Source: Kazachstania africana CBS 2517 | Taxonomy: Eukaryota; Ascomycota; Saccharomycetes; Saccharomycetales; Saccharomycetaceae | Reading direction: 5' to 3' | Assembly: GCF_000304475.1 (NCBI RefSeq) | Contig: NC_018946.1 | Span: 434,001 to 498,000 of the forward strand | Length of the DNA: 64,000 bases | Part shown: piece after piece, positions 47,580-58,385 of the stretch | Layout: the number at the start of each line of letters is the position of its first letter | Numbering within the stretch: position 1 is the stretch's first letter | Notes under the pieces: generated by a model | The model's database searches: none | Seen by the model: only the letters and a program-made list of their open reading frames with translations | What the model was told of the DNA's origin: nothing | Program-made: the position numbers and the translations under genes

Positions 47580-48051
47580 GGTATATATTAGGAAGCAGGG
47601 AGGATCAAATCAATTGATCAAGTGCAAATAGATCTGTATGATCAATAGCAATAAGATGTTTTAACACCATAGACTTTAAAGCGTTTTTATAGTAAATTTT
47701 TTTCCATTTAAAGGGGTTGTCGAATATCCAATTTTGAAAATGTGGAGGTATAATGAAAAATTTAAAGCTCGCACATTTCAGGTTACCCGACGATGACTCA
47801 AGATGTTACCCTCACTAGCAGAAGAGATGCTGTCAAGAACCGCATCGCATACGTGACTGATTGATTGATTGATTGATTTATTTATTTATTTATTAATTGA
47901 TTCTATATACGTATCGTCAGTTTCCCGTATGTGCAGAGATTCCTTTCAATGTGCGCAGGTTATGTCCCGGTCAGCGTCACAGTGACACAAAATGGTATAA
48001 GAAGCGAAGAAATGACACCCCTCTACCAGGTCTTATTCTGTGGAGTTTTCC
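47580..48051. promoter_or_regulatory. SDS24 upstream region with a Reb1 site
   Basis: TTACCCGA at 47783-47790 is a Reb1 site; a related GTTACCCTC follows at about 47808. A TGAT/TTTA tetranucleotide repeat occupies about 47856-47894. No gene seen; the far end is the MET8 3' end. Confidence 0.65.
47856..47894. repeat. (TGAT)n(TTTA)n tetranucleotide repeat
   Basis: Compound microsatellite between SDS24 and MET8. Confidence 0.9.
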
Positions 48052-48834
48052 TCAATTGACTGAAAGATACTTAGTGAGCATCTCGTCCTTTGGCGGGAAA
48101 GTTAAACTCCGATTGCTGTACATTTCAGAGAAAAGTTCGAGTAATGACTCGACGTCTAAAAGATGACAGTATCGTAAACCATAAATATCTGTGCATCGTC
48201 TCACCCATTCCATACGAAACTGAATATCCGTTTTCTCACGACTGGCATTGGTCAATCTCCTAATTTCGCTTCTTAGTTCCTTCAATTTTGTCATTGCGAT
48301 ACTTAATTCCAAATCATCATCAAATGTCTTGGCAATTTCATTTCTCACTAATGCGGTAAATCTGGGGCTTGCACCATTCGAACTAACCAATATTTGTAAT
48401 TTATCATCCGCCAGATTCAAATTAGATCCAAAATAAAAATTACAAAATTTTGGTACATCGGCTACATTAATCAATTGCGATTCACCGTATTTTAAGATAC
48501 ACTCGGAATAAATCGACTCAGACCTTCCAATATCAGAAATGCAAACTAATATTATATGCCAATAGTTTTCAAGCTCTAAATATTCTGTCTTGAATTCATC
48601 TCGCACTATTCTGTAAATTTCTTGCTTCGCAGAAGACCATCCTTCATTGGTACCCTCTAACTGACCAGATACAAAACTCTCATAAAATGTCTCATCGATC
48701 TCTCTCGCTACTACGGTAAGTTTACATCCCGTGGGTAGCAATTTGGGAAATCTCGTCGACGCAATTTTACCGGCACCAATAAGCAACACATTGAGATCTT
48801 CCAACCGATGGGCTAATTGCAGTGATTGGACCAT
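48052..48834 (-). CDS. MET8: Met8, siroheme synthase (dehydrogenase/ferrochelatase)
   Basis: A 260-residue bifunctional enzyme oxidising precorrin-2 to sirohydrochlorin and inserting iron to make siroheme for sulfite reductase. The N-terminal NAD-binding loop is VLLIGAGKIASTRFPKLL (residues 15-32). The VSSNGASPRF block holds the substrate-binding region common to CysG-type enzymes. Length agrees with S. cerevisiae Met8 (274 aa). A perfect Cbf1 site TCACGTGA lies about 150 bp upstream, consistent with sulfur-pathway control. Confidence 0.96.
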   Translation of the reverse strand: MVQSLQLAHRLEDLNVLLIGAGKIASTRFPKLLPTGCKLTVVAREIDETFYESFVSGQLEGTNEGWSSAKQEIYRIVRDEFKTEYLELENYWHIILVCISDIGRSESIYSECILKYGESQLINVADVPKFCNFYFGSNLNLADDKLQILVSSNGASPRFTALVRNEIAKTFDDDLELSIAMTKLKELRSEIRRLTNASREKTDIQFRMEWVRRCTDIYGLRYCHLLDVESLLELFSEMYSNRSLTFPPKDEMLTKYLSVN

Positions 48835-48981
48835 TGTTTAACCATACCCTTCTCAACATGCCACTGCCCCAAATAAACATTCTGTCTCTTTCTATATATA
48901 TGGGCTCATCGAAAGCAACAGCAGCGGACTTTCACACTTCTACGCTTTTTTTTCGCTGGGTGTGAAAAGAAAAATAGAAGA

Positions 48982-48989
48982 TCACGTGA
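48982..48989. promoter_or_regulatory. Cbf1 site TCACGTGA upstream of MET8
   Basis: Perfect palindromic E-box with the flanking T and A preferred by Cbf1, 148 bp upstream of the MET8 ATG. Cbf1 with Met4 activates sulfur-assimilation genes. Confidence 0.7.
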
Positions 48990-49039
48990 AATAATAAACC
49001 ATTTAAAACGAATATATATGTATATTATTAGTATAGTCT

Positions 49040-50902
49040 TTATATTTGGTTATGGTAAATGTCTGTATTTTGATTAGTTGAGGTCTTGAAGAAGGATAAA
49101 TCTCCCGAGGTAAACGGGTTTACTTCGAATAACTGCCTAGATTGTCTGGGGATGGCGTTACTGTCACGATGCGCACCTGTTGTCATTGCGTCGTTGAAAC
49201 TATGTGGATGAACTAACGTTGCTCGTCTTGACTCTAGATTTTGTTGCTGATTATTGAAAGGGGGAAGTTGTCTCTCCGACACTATTGGCATATTCGATTC
49301 CTCTGCCCGCTGATGAGTGAGTAAGAACCCTCGATCTTGATTTGACATTAACTGTCCCTGGTACCCTGTCGTTGGCATTGAATTGTGACGCTGATATTGT
49401 TGTTGGTATAAAGCTGTAATATTCGGCTCTGGATGCTGTCTAGGAACTTGTTGGTACATCTTTTGTTGAGTGGAATAATAATTTGGTTCATGAGTCGTCG
49501 CTTGTACGGTTTGTTTCTGACTCATCAAGAATTGAGGATTTCTAATTTGCTCATAATTTGGCACTGCTGGCACTTCCTCTGTCCATACTTTGTTTTCCCA
49601 TATTACAGGGTTGTATTTCAAATTATAAGTACTGCTATCACTTTGACTGTTTTCATTCATAAAAGAGCTTTCACTGGGGCGATTAATAGCATTAGCACTG
49701 CCACTGCTGTTACTATTGCGAGAGCGACCCCAAGAAATTCTAATTGGCGACCCTGCAACAAAATAACCTTGTAATCCATACATTGAAGCTTCTGCATCTA
49801 TCTTATTACAAAACTTAACAAACCCACATTTCTTACCTGGCGGAATCTTCACTTTTTCAATTGCACCAAAGGGCTCAAAGACTTTTTGTAATTCATCTTC
49901 AGTGATCTTACAATTCAAATTGCCGACAAATACAGTGGTATTAGTTGGATCATTGTCACTATGATCTTCGTTCGATTTCACATCATTAACATTTGACGAG
50001 CTATTTTTTAGTAATTCTTTGCTGAATAATTTCTTAGCTGTTTCCAATAGTAATGGCTCATTATGTTTCTTTTTGTCTTCCACAACTTGTGAGGGTGCCT
50101 GTTCTTGCAAATTGGCATTCCTTGGATTAGCTAATGCAACCCTTAGCTGTCTCCCATGTAGGAGGGTACCATTCATCTTATCCAAGGCTTCTTCTCTTTC
50201 AAATTCATCACTAAGCCTGATAAATCCAAAACATCTGGACTCACCAGTGATGGGATCAGTCATCACTCTAACGGTTTTGACTGACTTGAAAGTCTTTTGA
50301 AACAATTTTAATAAGTCAGCTTCTGTTGTCATTGGTGACAAATCCCCAACAAACAGTGAATATTCTGGAGTTGTTGGAATTGAACTTTGTAACGTTGCGC
50401 CTGAGGCCCAATTCAATCTAAACGTTCTCTGTCCCGATGGATTTGTTTCCAACTCTGTAGAAATTGATTTGAAATTTGGTATTGGTTTTGAATTCAACGA
50501 AAGTCCAAACTGTGCATCTTTCAATGAATCAAATTCAATGAAACAATAACCAGCATGGTGTAATTGTGTAGTCATTGGGTCTATAAAGGAAATACCATTG
50601 ATAGTAATAGAACTTTCTTCAGTTTCATTTTTTGAATTTCCACCACTATTGTTGGTAAATGAACTACAGGGAATTAGTAGGTTCTTCTTGGCTCTAACAA
50701 GCTTAATAGATACGTTTTTACCTAGTCTTTTCCAAATTTCTTTTATCGTAAGTTCATCGAATGTAGGGTCCAAGTCCCCCATCCAAAGAGTCCGTGGTGG
50801 CTCATCCGACGTACTTACTGTAGCAAAAGGTGGCAATGGAACCTCTGGCTCACACTTGTCACCGTACCTATTGTCAAAGGGAACCGTTGAACTTTCAGAC
50901 AT
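49040..50902 (-). CDS. NGR1: Ngr1-type RNA-binding protein, three RRMs
   Basis: A 620-residue protein with three RNA-recognition motifs: about residues 37-165 (RNP2-like LWMGDL; this one contains a long Ser/Asn insert), 181-262 (LFVGDL, RCFGFIRL) and 320-395 (VFVGNL, KCGFVKF). The rest is Gln/Asn-rich. Ngr1 in S. cerevisiae (672 aa) is a cytoplasmic negative growth regulator that promotes decay of POR1 mRNA and belongs to the Nam8/TIA-1 type. Order MET8-NGR1-AME1 equals YBR213W-YBR212W-YBR211C. Confidence 0.95.
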   Translation of the reverse strand: MSESSTVPFDNRYGDKCEPEVPLPPFATVSTSDEPPRTLWMGDLDPTFDELTIKEIWKRLGKNVSIKLVRAKKNLLIPCSSFTNNSGGNSKNETEESSITINGISFIDPMTTQLHHAGYCFIEFDSLKDAQFGLSLNSKPIPNFKSISTELETNPSGQRTFRLNWASGATLQSSIPTTPEYSLFVGDLSPMTTEADLLKLFQKTFKSVKTVRVMTDPITGESRCFGFIRLSDEFEREEALDKMNGTLLHGRQLRVALANPRNANLQEQAPSQVVEDKKKHNEPLLLETAKKLFSKELLKNSSSNVNDVKSNEDHSDNDPTNTTVFVGNLNCKITEDELQKVFEPFGAIEKVKIPPGKKCGFVKFCNKIDAEASMYGLQGYFVAGSPIRISWGRSRNSNSSGSANAINRPSESSFMNENSQSDSSTYNLKYNPVIWENKVWTEEVPAVPNYEQIRNPQFLMSQKQTVQATTHEPNYYSTQQKMYQQVPRQHPEPNITALYQQQYQRHNSMPTTGYQGQLMSNQDRGFLLTHQRAEESNMPIVSERQLPPFNNQQQNLESRRATLVHPHSFNDAMTTGAHRDSNAIPRQSRQLFEVNPFTSGDLSFFKTSTNQNTDIYHNQI

Positions 50903-51591
50903 ACCGAACTGCTATACCTTTTGTAACTGTGATCTATACTTTCTCGTGTACACAAGTGTACTAATTTAATGACAGACACACTGACGACAAACAAACTGTG
51001 ATATAATTGCAATCGTTGTGAATTTAAAAAAATTGGCTTTGACACTCAAGTCCTCGTTAAAATGTTTTTTTGACATGCAAGTAGTCTCTTCCAACCAAAG
51101 CCCTCTCACACTCCCGTTTATTTCAGAATATTCAGACCTTTCACTAGCTTACCTTAACTGTGACACTCAATTAAGGATGAATTCGTCGTCGTCGTTCTTC
51201 TAATAAAAAGAAACTGTGACGCTTCACGCATCGAAAAAGTTCACGCTGTCACATGCCTGAATAACCTGGTCTTTCTTCGATTGGACCATCAATTTGATCC
51301 CAGTCGGATCCATTCTGGTGAATGTCCATTGCAGTGGGAAGCAGCAGCATGAGATGCTTTCATATTGGATGGTTTCTTTCAATTTATTGACATGTCTTAT
51401 GTGAGCTGTATGTGGTGTGGTGATGTTTCTATGATTTTCGGATTCCAGAAATTTGTGAGTACTCATTTATTCTACTCGAGAAAAAAATATAAATAAACAT
51501 ATCGATGCATCAAAACTTTGGTGTTGACTGTCGATTAACAGTAAACGTCTACAGGACATTGTGATCACGATACACACTAGATAGATAGGCC
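50903..51591. other. NGR1-AME1 divergent intergenic region
   Basis: Shared upstream region of two divergent genes. It contains an 80-codon ATG-started frame on the minus strand (51224-51466) with no similarity that I recognise. Confidence 0.6.
51224..51466 (-). other. Possible small gene, 80 codons, unrecognised
   Basis: ATG-started and stop-terminated frame in an otherwise non-coding gap. The product is mixed-charge with a Cys triplet near the middle (SCCCFPLQW). No signal peptide or known motif is seen. It could be a chance frame: random frames of 60-80 codons are common in this window. Confidence 0.25.
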
Positions 51592-52620
51592 ATGGATAGA
51601 GACACGAAACTACTCTATAGACAGAGGGGGTCCAACTTGAGAAAGACTGTCGATGAGGATAATATTTTGGTTATTAGAACCCCTTTGAGAATTGATCTGT
51701 CCGATACTGAGGACAATTCTAGGACCTCTAGACACTCTTACGATGGAGAAAATGCGCCAGTGGATAATGAATTCCATGATGACTTCGGAAATCCGGATGA
51801 GTTCCATAATGAGGAGCCAGAAAGTAGGAAACGAAGCGTAGCAGACAGTTTTGATGGTCCATACACACAGCAGAAAAGAGTCAAGAGGTCCTCAGAATTC
51901 GAAGACATGTATAACGTCGAACTCACAAGAAACTATGATATTGACGAGGAGGATTACGACACGCAGAGTGACATACACCATGAGAAACAACACGAGGCCC
52001 TCGTACTACCGCAATTTGATTTTACTGGTCTCAAAGACAAACAATTAAGAGTTACAAACAATTTTATACGATCGATAGAATCCGTCGATAGAGTATTCCA
52101 AAACGTTATAGATAAAAAATTAGTTCACAAAGCTATAAGTGATTTCAAACACATAGCGGATAATAATCAAATTAAGAAAATGATGTATAAATTGGATCTC
52201 AAAATATTTGAAACTTTTAAGAAAAATCTTTCTGATGACTTGAATGATATAAAGGATATCAATATCGCAAACAATAAATTGCTTGCACAACTGGCAAAAT
52301 TACGTAAAAGAAGGAAAACTTTAACTTTAGATCTTATTGAACTAAAATCACTAATTAACGAGGTCACATCAAGCGATAATTGGTTCAACTCAAAATTGGA
52401 GCAATCAAAATTAATGGAAAGATTAACATTAAATGAAAATTTGAACAAATTAAATAACGCATTGGAAAATGATGAGATAGACCAAGAAAATGAGAATAAA
52501 ATAAATTTACAAAACACTACCAATGCGAAACTTGACACTTTTATTCAACTTACCAACCCATACAATGGTATATTGAATAAACTTACCGATGCGAACCAGA
52601 AATTGAACTCTATCAAATAA
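51592..52620 (+). CDS. AME1: Ame1, inner-kinetochore COMA subunit
   Basis: A 342-residue protein (S. cerevisiae 324), orthologue of CENP-U. Disordered acidic N-terminus, then predicted coiled coil from about residue 160 to 330 that pairs with Okp1. The extreme N-terminus (MDRDTKLLYRQRGSN) is the conserved Mis12-binding motif of Ame1. It links centromeric nucleosomes to the outer kinetochore. Last gene of the YBR block: beyond it the order changes to YOR191W. Confidence 0.92.
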   Translation: MDRDTKLLYRQRGSNLRKTVDEDNILVIRTPLRIDLSDTEDNSRTSRHSYDGENAPVDNEFHDDFGNPDEFHNEEPESRKRSVADSFDGPYTQQKRVKRSSEFEDMYNVELTRNYDIDEEDYDTQSDIHHEKQHEALVLPQFDFTGLKDKQLRVTNNFIRSIESVDRVFQNVIDKKLVHKAISDFKHIADNNQIKKMMYKLDLKIFETFKKNLSDDLNDIKDINIANNKLLAQLAKLRKRRKTLTLDLIELKSLINEVTSSDNWFNSKLEQSKLMERLTLNENLNKLNNALENDEIDQENENKINLQNTTNAKLDTFIQLTNPYNGILNKLTDANQKLNSIK

Positions 52621-53033
52621 TCTTACTCAATTTATTCCATTTTAATGACCGTTACGTTAAATACTTTTTATAGATAAAAATTATATTCTACTTTCTTTTT
52701 CTTATACTGTTCATGTGTCTAGTAAGCTCACAAATTAACAACCTGATAAATCATATATTTTGTTTCATTTCATACTATACATCGAAAAATTATTAGGCTT
52801 AACTCTTCCCCGTTTGTTAAAATCAATTTCATACGGAGCCTAAAACAATGTCTCCTCTTCAAGATAACTCAGGACCAAGTTCTTTACTGAGTTTACTTGG
52901 AGGTGGCTTGAAAATCTATAATATATAATACATTAAAATAAAAAATATGAATAATTAGTACAAGTTTTCTAAGAATAATAACAATAATATTTGAGATAAC
53001 AACATTGAACTCGCTTACGTCCATTTTCAATAG
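52621..53033. other. AME1-ULS1 convergent intergenic region, synteny breakpoint
   Basis: AT-rich; two 3' ends face each other here. A 26-codon frame starts at 52848 but nothing supports it. The gene order switches between YBR-type and YOR-type in this gap. Confidence 0.6.
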
Positions 53034-56000
53034 CTACAGCGAATTCAAACCGAATAAGAAGCCCAATTCACGGGCACCTAACCTATTAATCTCTTTAATC
53101 TTACTTGGATCCATCGCAGCATCTACCATAGCTCTTTTCCTGTTTTGTAACTCTTCAATTCTATCCTCAACAGAATTTTTGATGAAAAGTTTGTGCACAT
53201 GGACCTCTCTAGTTTGACTGATTCTGTAAACACGGTCCTGCGCTTGCTCTTCCACATATGGATTCCAAAATGGATCAACTATAACAACGTGGTTGGCACA
53301 TGTCAAAGTTAGACCTGAATTACCAGCTTTCATTGAAATCAACAGGATTCTGGTATTTTTATTTCTGTAAAATTCATTTATGACTTCTGATCTCTGGTGC
53401 GCATTCATACTACCAACATATTTCAAATATGGAACATCCATTTCTCTTTTTAAAAAATGTTCAAATAACTCAAAAAATGTAGTAAATTGAGAGAAGATAA
53501 TAATTTTTTCGCTTTCTGAATTATCAAACACTTTCTTTATCACGTCGAAACATTGGACCATTTTTGTTGATGGTTCCAATTTCGTGAAATCTGGAACGTA
53601 CCCATTTCTCCTATTCAATTTCTGACGCTCCATTTCTTTTTCATATTCTTCATATAGCTGAGCTGTTGTGAAATTTTGATTTATAACTTGATCATATAAT
53701 CTATAAGAAACAATCTCTTTGTCGTTGGTTAACTTATTACACTCATTACAAGGAACATATGTGGAACCATTGCCACCACTTCTAGCGTGGTTTGATGCTG
53801 ATGCTGATGCTTGATCCAAAAATGGTTCAACACATGCATCACAAAGCAAGTGCCCACAACCACTGAGAACAACAGTGCTCTCAAGTTCAAGTTGTTCAAG
53901 ACACCAAACGCATGTCATTGAATCTAAATTATTCAATACTGAATCTTGTGCATTTTGAGTAACTCTTTTTATAACATTGTAAAGTCTTAGCCAGTCATTG
54001 TGAAAATTTTTACCATTAGCTACCTTTGTATTATTGATGTTATTTTCACCGATAACCACCAGTTCAGAATGGCAACATGCTTGTCTTAAACGTAAGAGCA
54101 ATGTCAAAACACTGGAATAAGCACCCTTGACTTTTCTATCTAACAATTTTTTAGCTAACTTTTTATTTTTACTTTCCAGCTCCTCATAAAATTCAAGCTC
54201 ATCACCAGTCAACATGGCTTGTTCGACGTTGACGTTTTTAGGTGGCAATTCAAGAAGTGGTCTACCGTCAATTTTATCTGTTTTATTACGACGCAACATA
54301 ATTGCCCTTAATAAAACTTGAACTTTTTTAATCGCCCTTTTCCTATCTTCAAGATCGTATTCAACTCTTTTATTATTACCGAAAGGTCTACCGATATCAG
54401 CGTTGAATCTTTCTTCTCTATGATAAGGTGGTATTCTTAAAAATCTAATTAAGGAATATAATTCATTCATATTGTTTTGGATCGGCGTACCAGATAAAAT
54501 CCAGCGGTAATCTGCATCCACAGTACAACACGCTTTAGCTGCTTTAGTGTTTTTATTCTTAATATTTTGGCCTTCATCTAGAATAACTCTATAAAAAGTA
54601 GATTCATTATAATAAAAGGGGGACCAGTATTCATTTGATTCTTTCAATGAATTCATTGCTGATATCTGAGGGACCACTGCCAACTGTTTCTGATCATCAC
54701 TCAATTTTGCTGGCCAGTGCTTTTTAAGCTCATTCGCCAACGTTTGATAAGATACGAGGACAACGTCGTACTTTGCAATCTCCTTCCATGTTTTGGCATT
54801 ACCAGATCCATAGATGAAACTTGTGAATTTTGCCTCCTTCTTGATCTTTGTTTCTATTTCACCTTGCCACACTCTCAAAACAGCAACGGGTGCCACAATC
54901 AGGTTAGTTTTCTTCTTTTTATCCTTAGAGCGATTAGCTAACATAAGAGCAATTGCTTGCACCGTTTTCCCGAGCCCCATATCATCAGCTAACAAACCAC
55001 CTTTTTTCTTAGAGCTCTCAACATTCAAAAGCCATTTCAGACCTATCCTTTGATGCTTCAACAAATTGACTGTCATTTGTTCCGGCGTTAAAACTTCACC
55101 CTCAGTTTCCGATTCAGTTTGCTTAACATTCATTAACAATTCACGTATATGCTCCTGATCACTTATATTATGGATATTTGCAAGTCCAGTCTCATCAAAA
55201 ATGGAAGACGAATTTGGTGAAGGAGATGGAACATGATGCATTGAATTGTGGACATTCTTATTTAATTGCCATTTCATCTTATGTTGATCCCTATAGGAAT
55301 CGAAGGTATTAAAATTGGTATTCGGTACGAGTGATTGTTTTAAAACAGCAAATTCTTCTGGGGTTGTTGCAATTTTGTAGCGTTTCAAATTTTCATATAG
55401 CTTTTCCATCTTTAATCCATGTTTTTTCAATAATAGAACTGCCTGACTTGCTTTAATCTTTTCTTCATAACTCGGTGGAATCCCGACATCAATATCTTTT
55501 CTAAGAATGGCAAAGTAGTCTAAGATCTTAACTACAGCTGATTTTACATCACTGCTTCTGCTTGATTTTGAAAACAAATCCTTAGCCACTTCTAACGTCT
55601 TGAAAAATTGATCCCTTTTATGAATTTTTAAGATAGATCTATCTCTAAAAGTAATTCCGTAATCTTCCAGTGTTTCAAAGACAACTGGCATCTTTACACC
55701 ATTGGAGAAAAGTAATTCTGCTGAATCTCTACATTCGTTCATCATAAACTGCGGACAATTCCTACCGTGTTCAAAATTTTGCTTATATTTTAGCAACCTA
55801 TCAAGATGACCATACAACATACGCTTTGTCATTTCTGTACGAGTGGTATTTTTTGCTAACAGATCCTTTGCAGTTTTAATGGAGTTCTCAAACAAATCAG
55901 GCTCTTTTTCTGTGAAGGGTGGTGATCGATTTTGAAGCGCAGGATCTTGCACTCCAGGCTTTGGCAAATTTTGAGCGCTCAACATGTCTAATTGTCTTTT

Positions 56001-58016
56001 GATATCTTGCACCAATTTATGATGCGTTTCGAGCGTCAAGTCACCTTCCTTCAACATTGCATGCAACCTATCCTGCTCTTGAATTAGCTTGTTTCTTTTT
56101 TCCACAACTTCTTTTGCTTGCGTATCCCGTTCGATTAAAATCAACTCATTTTTAGCTTGGTTTATCTTAGTATCCCTATCTCTCATAAAATTCTCATAGT
56201 GTGATTGATGATCGTTTAGTTTAATCAACAAAGCGGTTAGTTTTTTCTCAGTAATTATTTTCTTTTGTTTTGCCTTTGTTAAATTCCTTTGTGCCTCTTC
56301 AGCTAATATTTTTTGTGTACTAGTTGGTTGTCTATTTTGCATTGAAGTTTGAAACAACAACAACTTAGAATGTGCTCTGGAGACATCTTCTTCTCGTTTT
56401 ATTAATTTTTTATGTAATATTGCATTTGTAGCTTGCAGGGACTCCGATGTAAGTCTGAGCTCCCTCTCTTCAGTTTCTAAGTTTTTCGTTAATTGTACGT
56501 AATGCTGTTGTGCATCTAATAAAGTAGGTTTATGATCTTCCATTTTTGAGCTAGTTTTTGCTTCAGCAGGTTCGGCCTTAACCGACTGCGGATTAAATGC
56601 AGCTTGCTCAGTTTTAGTTTCTATGAGAGAACTGTCATTTTCATCTTCCTCATCTGTCAAGACAATGATATTGCTATCAGACGATGTAATTGGCACTCGT
56701 GGCGATACTACTTGCTTCTTAGCCATTCTAATATCCTTTGTATCCTCATTATTTGATTTTCTTTTCAAATTCTTCTTATCTTCATCCTCATCATCACTTT
56801 CAATGATGAATGTTTCTCTTCTTTGTAAAGGAGGCGACAATTGGTGAGTAACAGATGAAAAAGATGATGATTGATGATTTGGTGATGCTAATGTTGGTAA
56901 CCTGAGTGTTCGCCTCAATGGAACCACTGAACTACTCCGGTTCGAGTCTATTGGAAAAGATGGTGTAGAGAGACCTTCTGCTTTTTCAGTCGGAACGCTA
57001 TTTTCCTTTGAATCTACAGGATTGATATGATGGCTATCATTTTCAGGGTTTGAAGGTTTCATGCCTCTATCACTAGTATTAGTGTTAGCAAATGAATCCA
57101 GATGCTCAGTATGAGGCGATACAGGATGAGGATGATGTATCGGCTTTTCTTGGACTACATCTATTGGTTTGTTTTCTAATTCATTATGGCTTTCTACCAA
57201 TCGAAGGCTTTCCGCTTCTGTTGGCAATTTAGATTCAGTTTCGTTAGTAAATTTCGAGTCTTTGGGGGAATTATCTGAATTATTCATTTCATCAAATTCA
57301 TCAAAGTCACTACCCTCATCTTCATTACGTATTGGAGACAATGTATGCGCTGGTATAGGGTCAGCAACAGGAGAATACTCAAGTGAGAGTTCATCATCAG
57401 TCAATATCCCATTGTTTGTATTATTGCTCTCTTGATCTAAGACAGGACTTTGCTTAGTACATTCCTTAAAGAAACTTTCATCTAAAGGTGACTCTATTGT
57501 AGTGTCCACTTTTTCAAAACTGTCTGGGTCACTGTGTGCGGGCTTTTGAACCCCATAAGTGCCATGGCTGTCTGGAGTAGGAATTATATTCTGTTCTTCT
57601 TTATCATTCTCTTCATCACTGTCAATTTGAGAACCGGGATCGCTATCACTAGAAGCAGAACTATAAAAGAAAAATGGATTTTCGTCAAGTTCATGCTCAT
57701 CCTGGCTATCAGTATCGTCGTTTACTATTCGACCACCTCGACGGCTGTAGTCTAATCCTTTAGAGTTACCTCTTTGATGAGCCCTTTGAAGCCGCAATTT
57801 CTTTAACTCATCAATCTTCTCTCTATTGCTAAAGGAAGTGGGTAGATGAGTTTTCTCGGTTGATGGTGTTTCTACAACATGATTGCCATCTACATAACCT
57901 GAATTATTAGACTTGAAACTGCTTTCATTCTTCATTGAATGAAAAGAGCTAGCGAACTGGTCCTCACCTTCATCGGAGTCATTCAAAGTTAAATCTATGG
58001 TTGGATCGTTACCCAT
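53034..58016 (-). CDS. ULS1: Uls1, SWI/SNF-family SUMO-targeted translocase with RING finger
   Basis: A 1660-residue protein (S. cerevisiae Uls1 is 1619). The disordered N-terminal half has several acidic hydrophobic motifs fitting SUMO-interacting motifs (IDLTLNDSD at 7-15; IIVLTDEEDE near 450). A coiled-coil stretch follows. The SNF2 ATPase starts near 960 with motif I DDMGLGKT (about 1013) and motif II DEGQ (about 1147). A RING finger (CVWCLEQ...CGHLLCDAC...CNEC) at about 1365-1425 is inserted before the helicase C-domain (about 1490-1610). It clears poly-SUMOylated proteins from chromatin and resembles Rad16 and Rad5. Confidence 0.97.
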   Translation of the reverse strand: MGNDPTIDLTLNDSDEGEDQFASSFHSMKNESSFKSNNSGYVDGNHVVETPSTEKTHLPTSFSNREKIDELKKLRLQRAHQRGNSKGLDYSRRGGRIVNDDTDSQDEHELDENPFFFYSSASSDSDPGSQIDSDEENDKEEQNIIPTPDSHGTYGVQKPAHSDPDSFEKVDTTIESPLDESFFKECTKQSPVLDQESNNTNNGILTDDELSLEYSPVADPIPAHTLSPIRNEDEGSDFDEFDEMNNSDNSPKDSKFTNETESKLPTEAESLRLVESHNELENKPIDVVQEKPIHHPHPVSPHTEHLDSFANTNTSDRGMKPSNPENDSHHINPVDSKENSVPTEKAEGLSTPSFPIDSNRSSSVVPLRRTLRLPTLASPNHQSSSFSSVTHQLSPPLQRRETFIIESDDEDEDKKNLKRKSNNEDTKDIRMAKKQVVSPRVPITSSDSNIIVLTDEEDENDSSLIETKTEQAAFNPQSVKAEPAEAKTSSKMEDHKPTLLDAQQHYVQLTKNLETEERELRLTSESLQATNAILHKKLIKREEDVSRAHSKLLLFQTSMQNRQPTSTQKILAEEAQRNLTKAKQKKIITEKKLTALLIKLNDHQSHYENFMRDRDTKINQAKNELILIERDTQAKEVVEKRNKLIQEQDRLHAMLKEGDLTLETHHKLVQDIKRQLDMLSAQNLPKPGVQDPALQNRSPPFTEKEPDLFENSIKTAKDLLAKNTTRTEMTKRMLYGHLDRLLKYKQNFEHGRNCPQFMMNECRDSAELLFSNGVKMPVVFETLEDYGITFRDRSILKIHKRDQFFKTLEVAKDLFSKSSRSSDVKSAVVKILDYFAILRKDIDVGIPPSYEEKIKASQAVLLLKKHGLKMEKLYENLKRYKIATTPEEFAVLKQSLVPNTNFNTFDSYRDQHKMKWQLNKNVHNSMHHVPSPSPNSSSIFDETGLANIHNISDQEHIRELLMNVKQTESETEGEVLTPEQMTVNLLKHQRIGLKWLLNVESSKKKGGLLADDMGLGKTVQAIALMLANRSKDKKKKTNLIVAPVAVLRVWQGEIETKIKKEAKFTSFIYGSGNAKTWKEIAKYDVVLVSYQTLANELKKHWPAKLSDDQKQLAVVPQISAMNSLKESNEYWSPFYYNESTFYRVILDEGQNIKNKNTKAAKACCTVDADYRWILSGTPIQNNMNELYSLIRFLRIPPYHREERFNADIGRPFGNNKRVEYDLEDRKRAIKKVQVLLRAIMLRRNKTDKIDGRPLLELPPKNVNVEQAMLTGDELEFYEELESKNKKLAKKLLDRKVKGAYSSVLTLLLRLRQACCHSELVVIGENNINNTKVANGKNFHNDWLRLYNVIKRVTQNAQDSVLNNLDSMTCVWCLEQLELESTVVLSGCGHLLCDACVEPFLDQASASASNHARSGGNGSTYVPCNECNKLTNDKEIVSYRLYDQVINQNFTTAQLYEEYEKEMERQKLNRRNGYVPDFTKLEPSTKMVQCFDVIKKVFDNSESEKIIIFSQFTTFFELFEHFLKREMDVPYLKYVGSMNAHQRSEVINEFYRNKNTRILLISMKAGNSGLTLTCANHVVIVDPFWNPYVEEQAQDRVYRISQTREVHVHKLFIKNSVEDRIEELQNRKRAMVDAAMDPSKIKEINRLGARELGFLFGLNSL

Positions 58017-58385
58017 ACTTTGACTAACCCTCAGCTATCGATCTGGAAAACACAAATAAGTATCTTACAGCCTTCAATAATAAACCACTTTAAAGATGAT
58101 TTATTGCGCTTTGGAAGATTTCCCATTTACGTATTCTTCCGAAGAAATGCGAGATCAATGTTGTCAAAATATAGAACTTCTTGCGTCATATTAATAAATA
58201 TTAACTCAGTAAAGACTTACCGACAGCGTCACAAATAACATCTGATGTGACTGTCGCTTACGTGGATCATTGCTATGAGTTAATTATGTATATAATCAGT
58301 AGGAAAAACAGGAATAGAAAAGAAGGTCGATTAAGAAAGACTTTTGATTTTATTATAAATATCACTTACATAAAGTTAAGTTATC
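58017..58385. other. ULS1 upstream region
   Basis: Between the ULS1 start and the SPR1 3' end. No gene or clear regulatory element seen. Confidence 0.6.

Noticed and set aside
52848..52928. 26-codon frame between AME1 and ULS1
   Set aside because: Too short to support; no splice signals link it to another exon.
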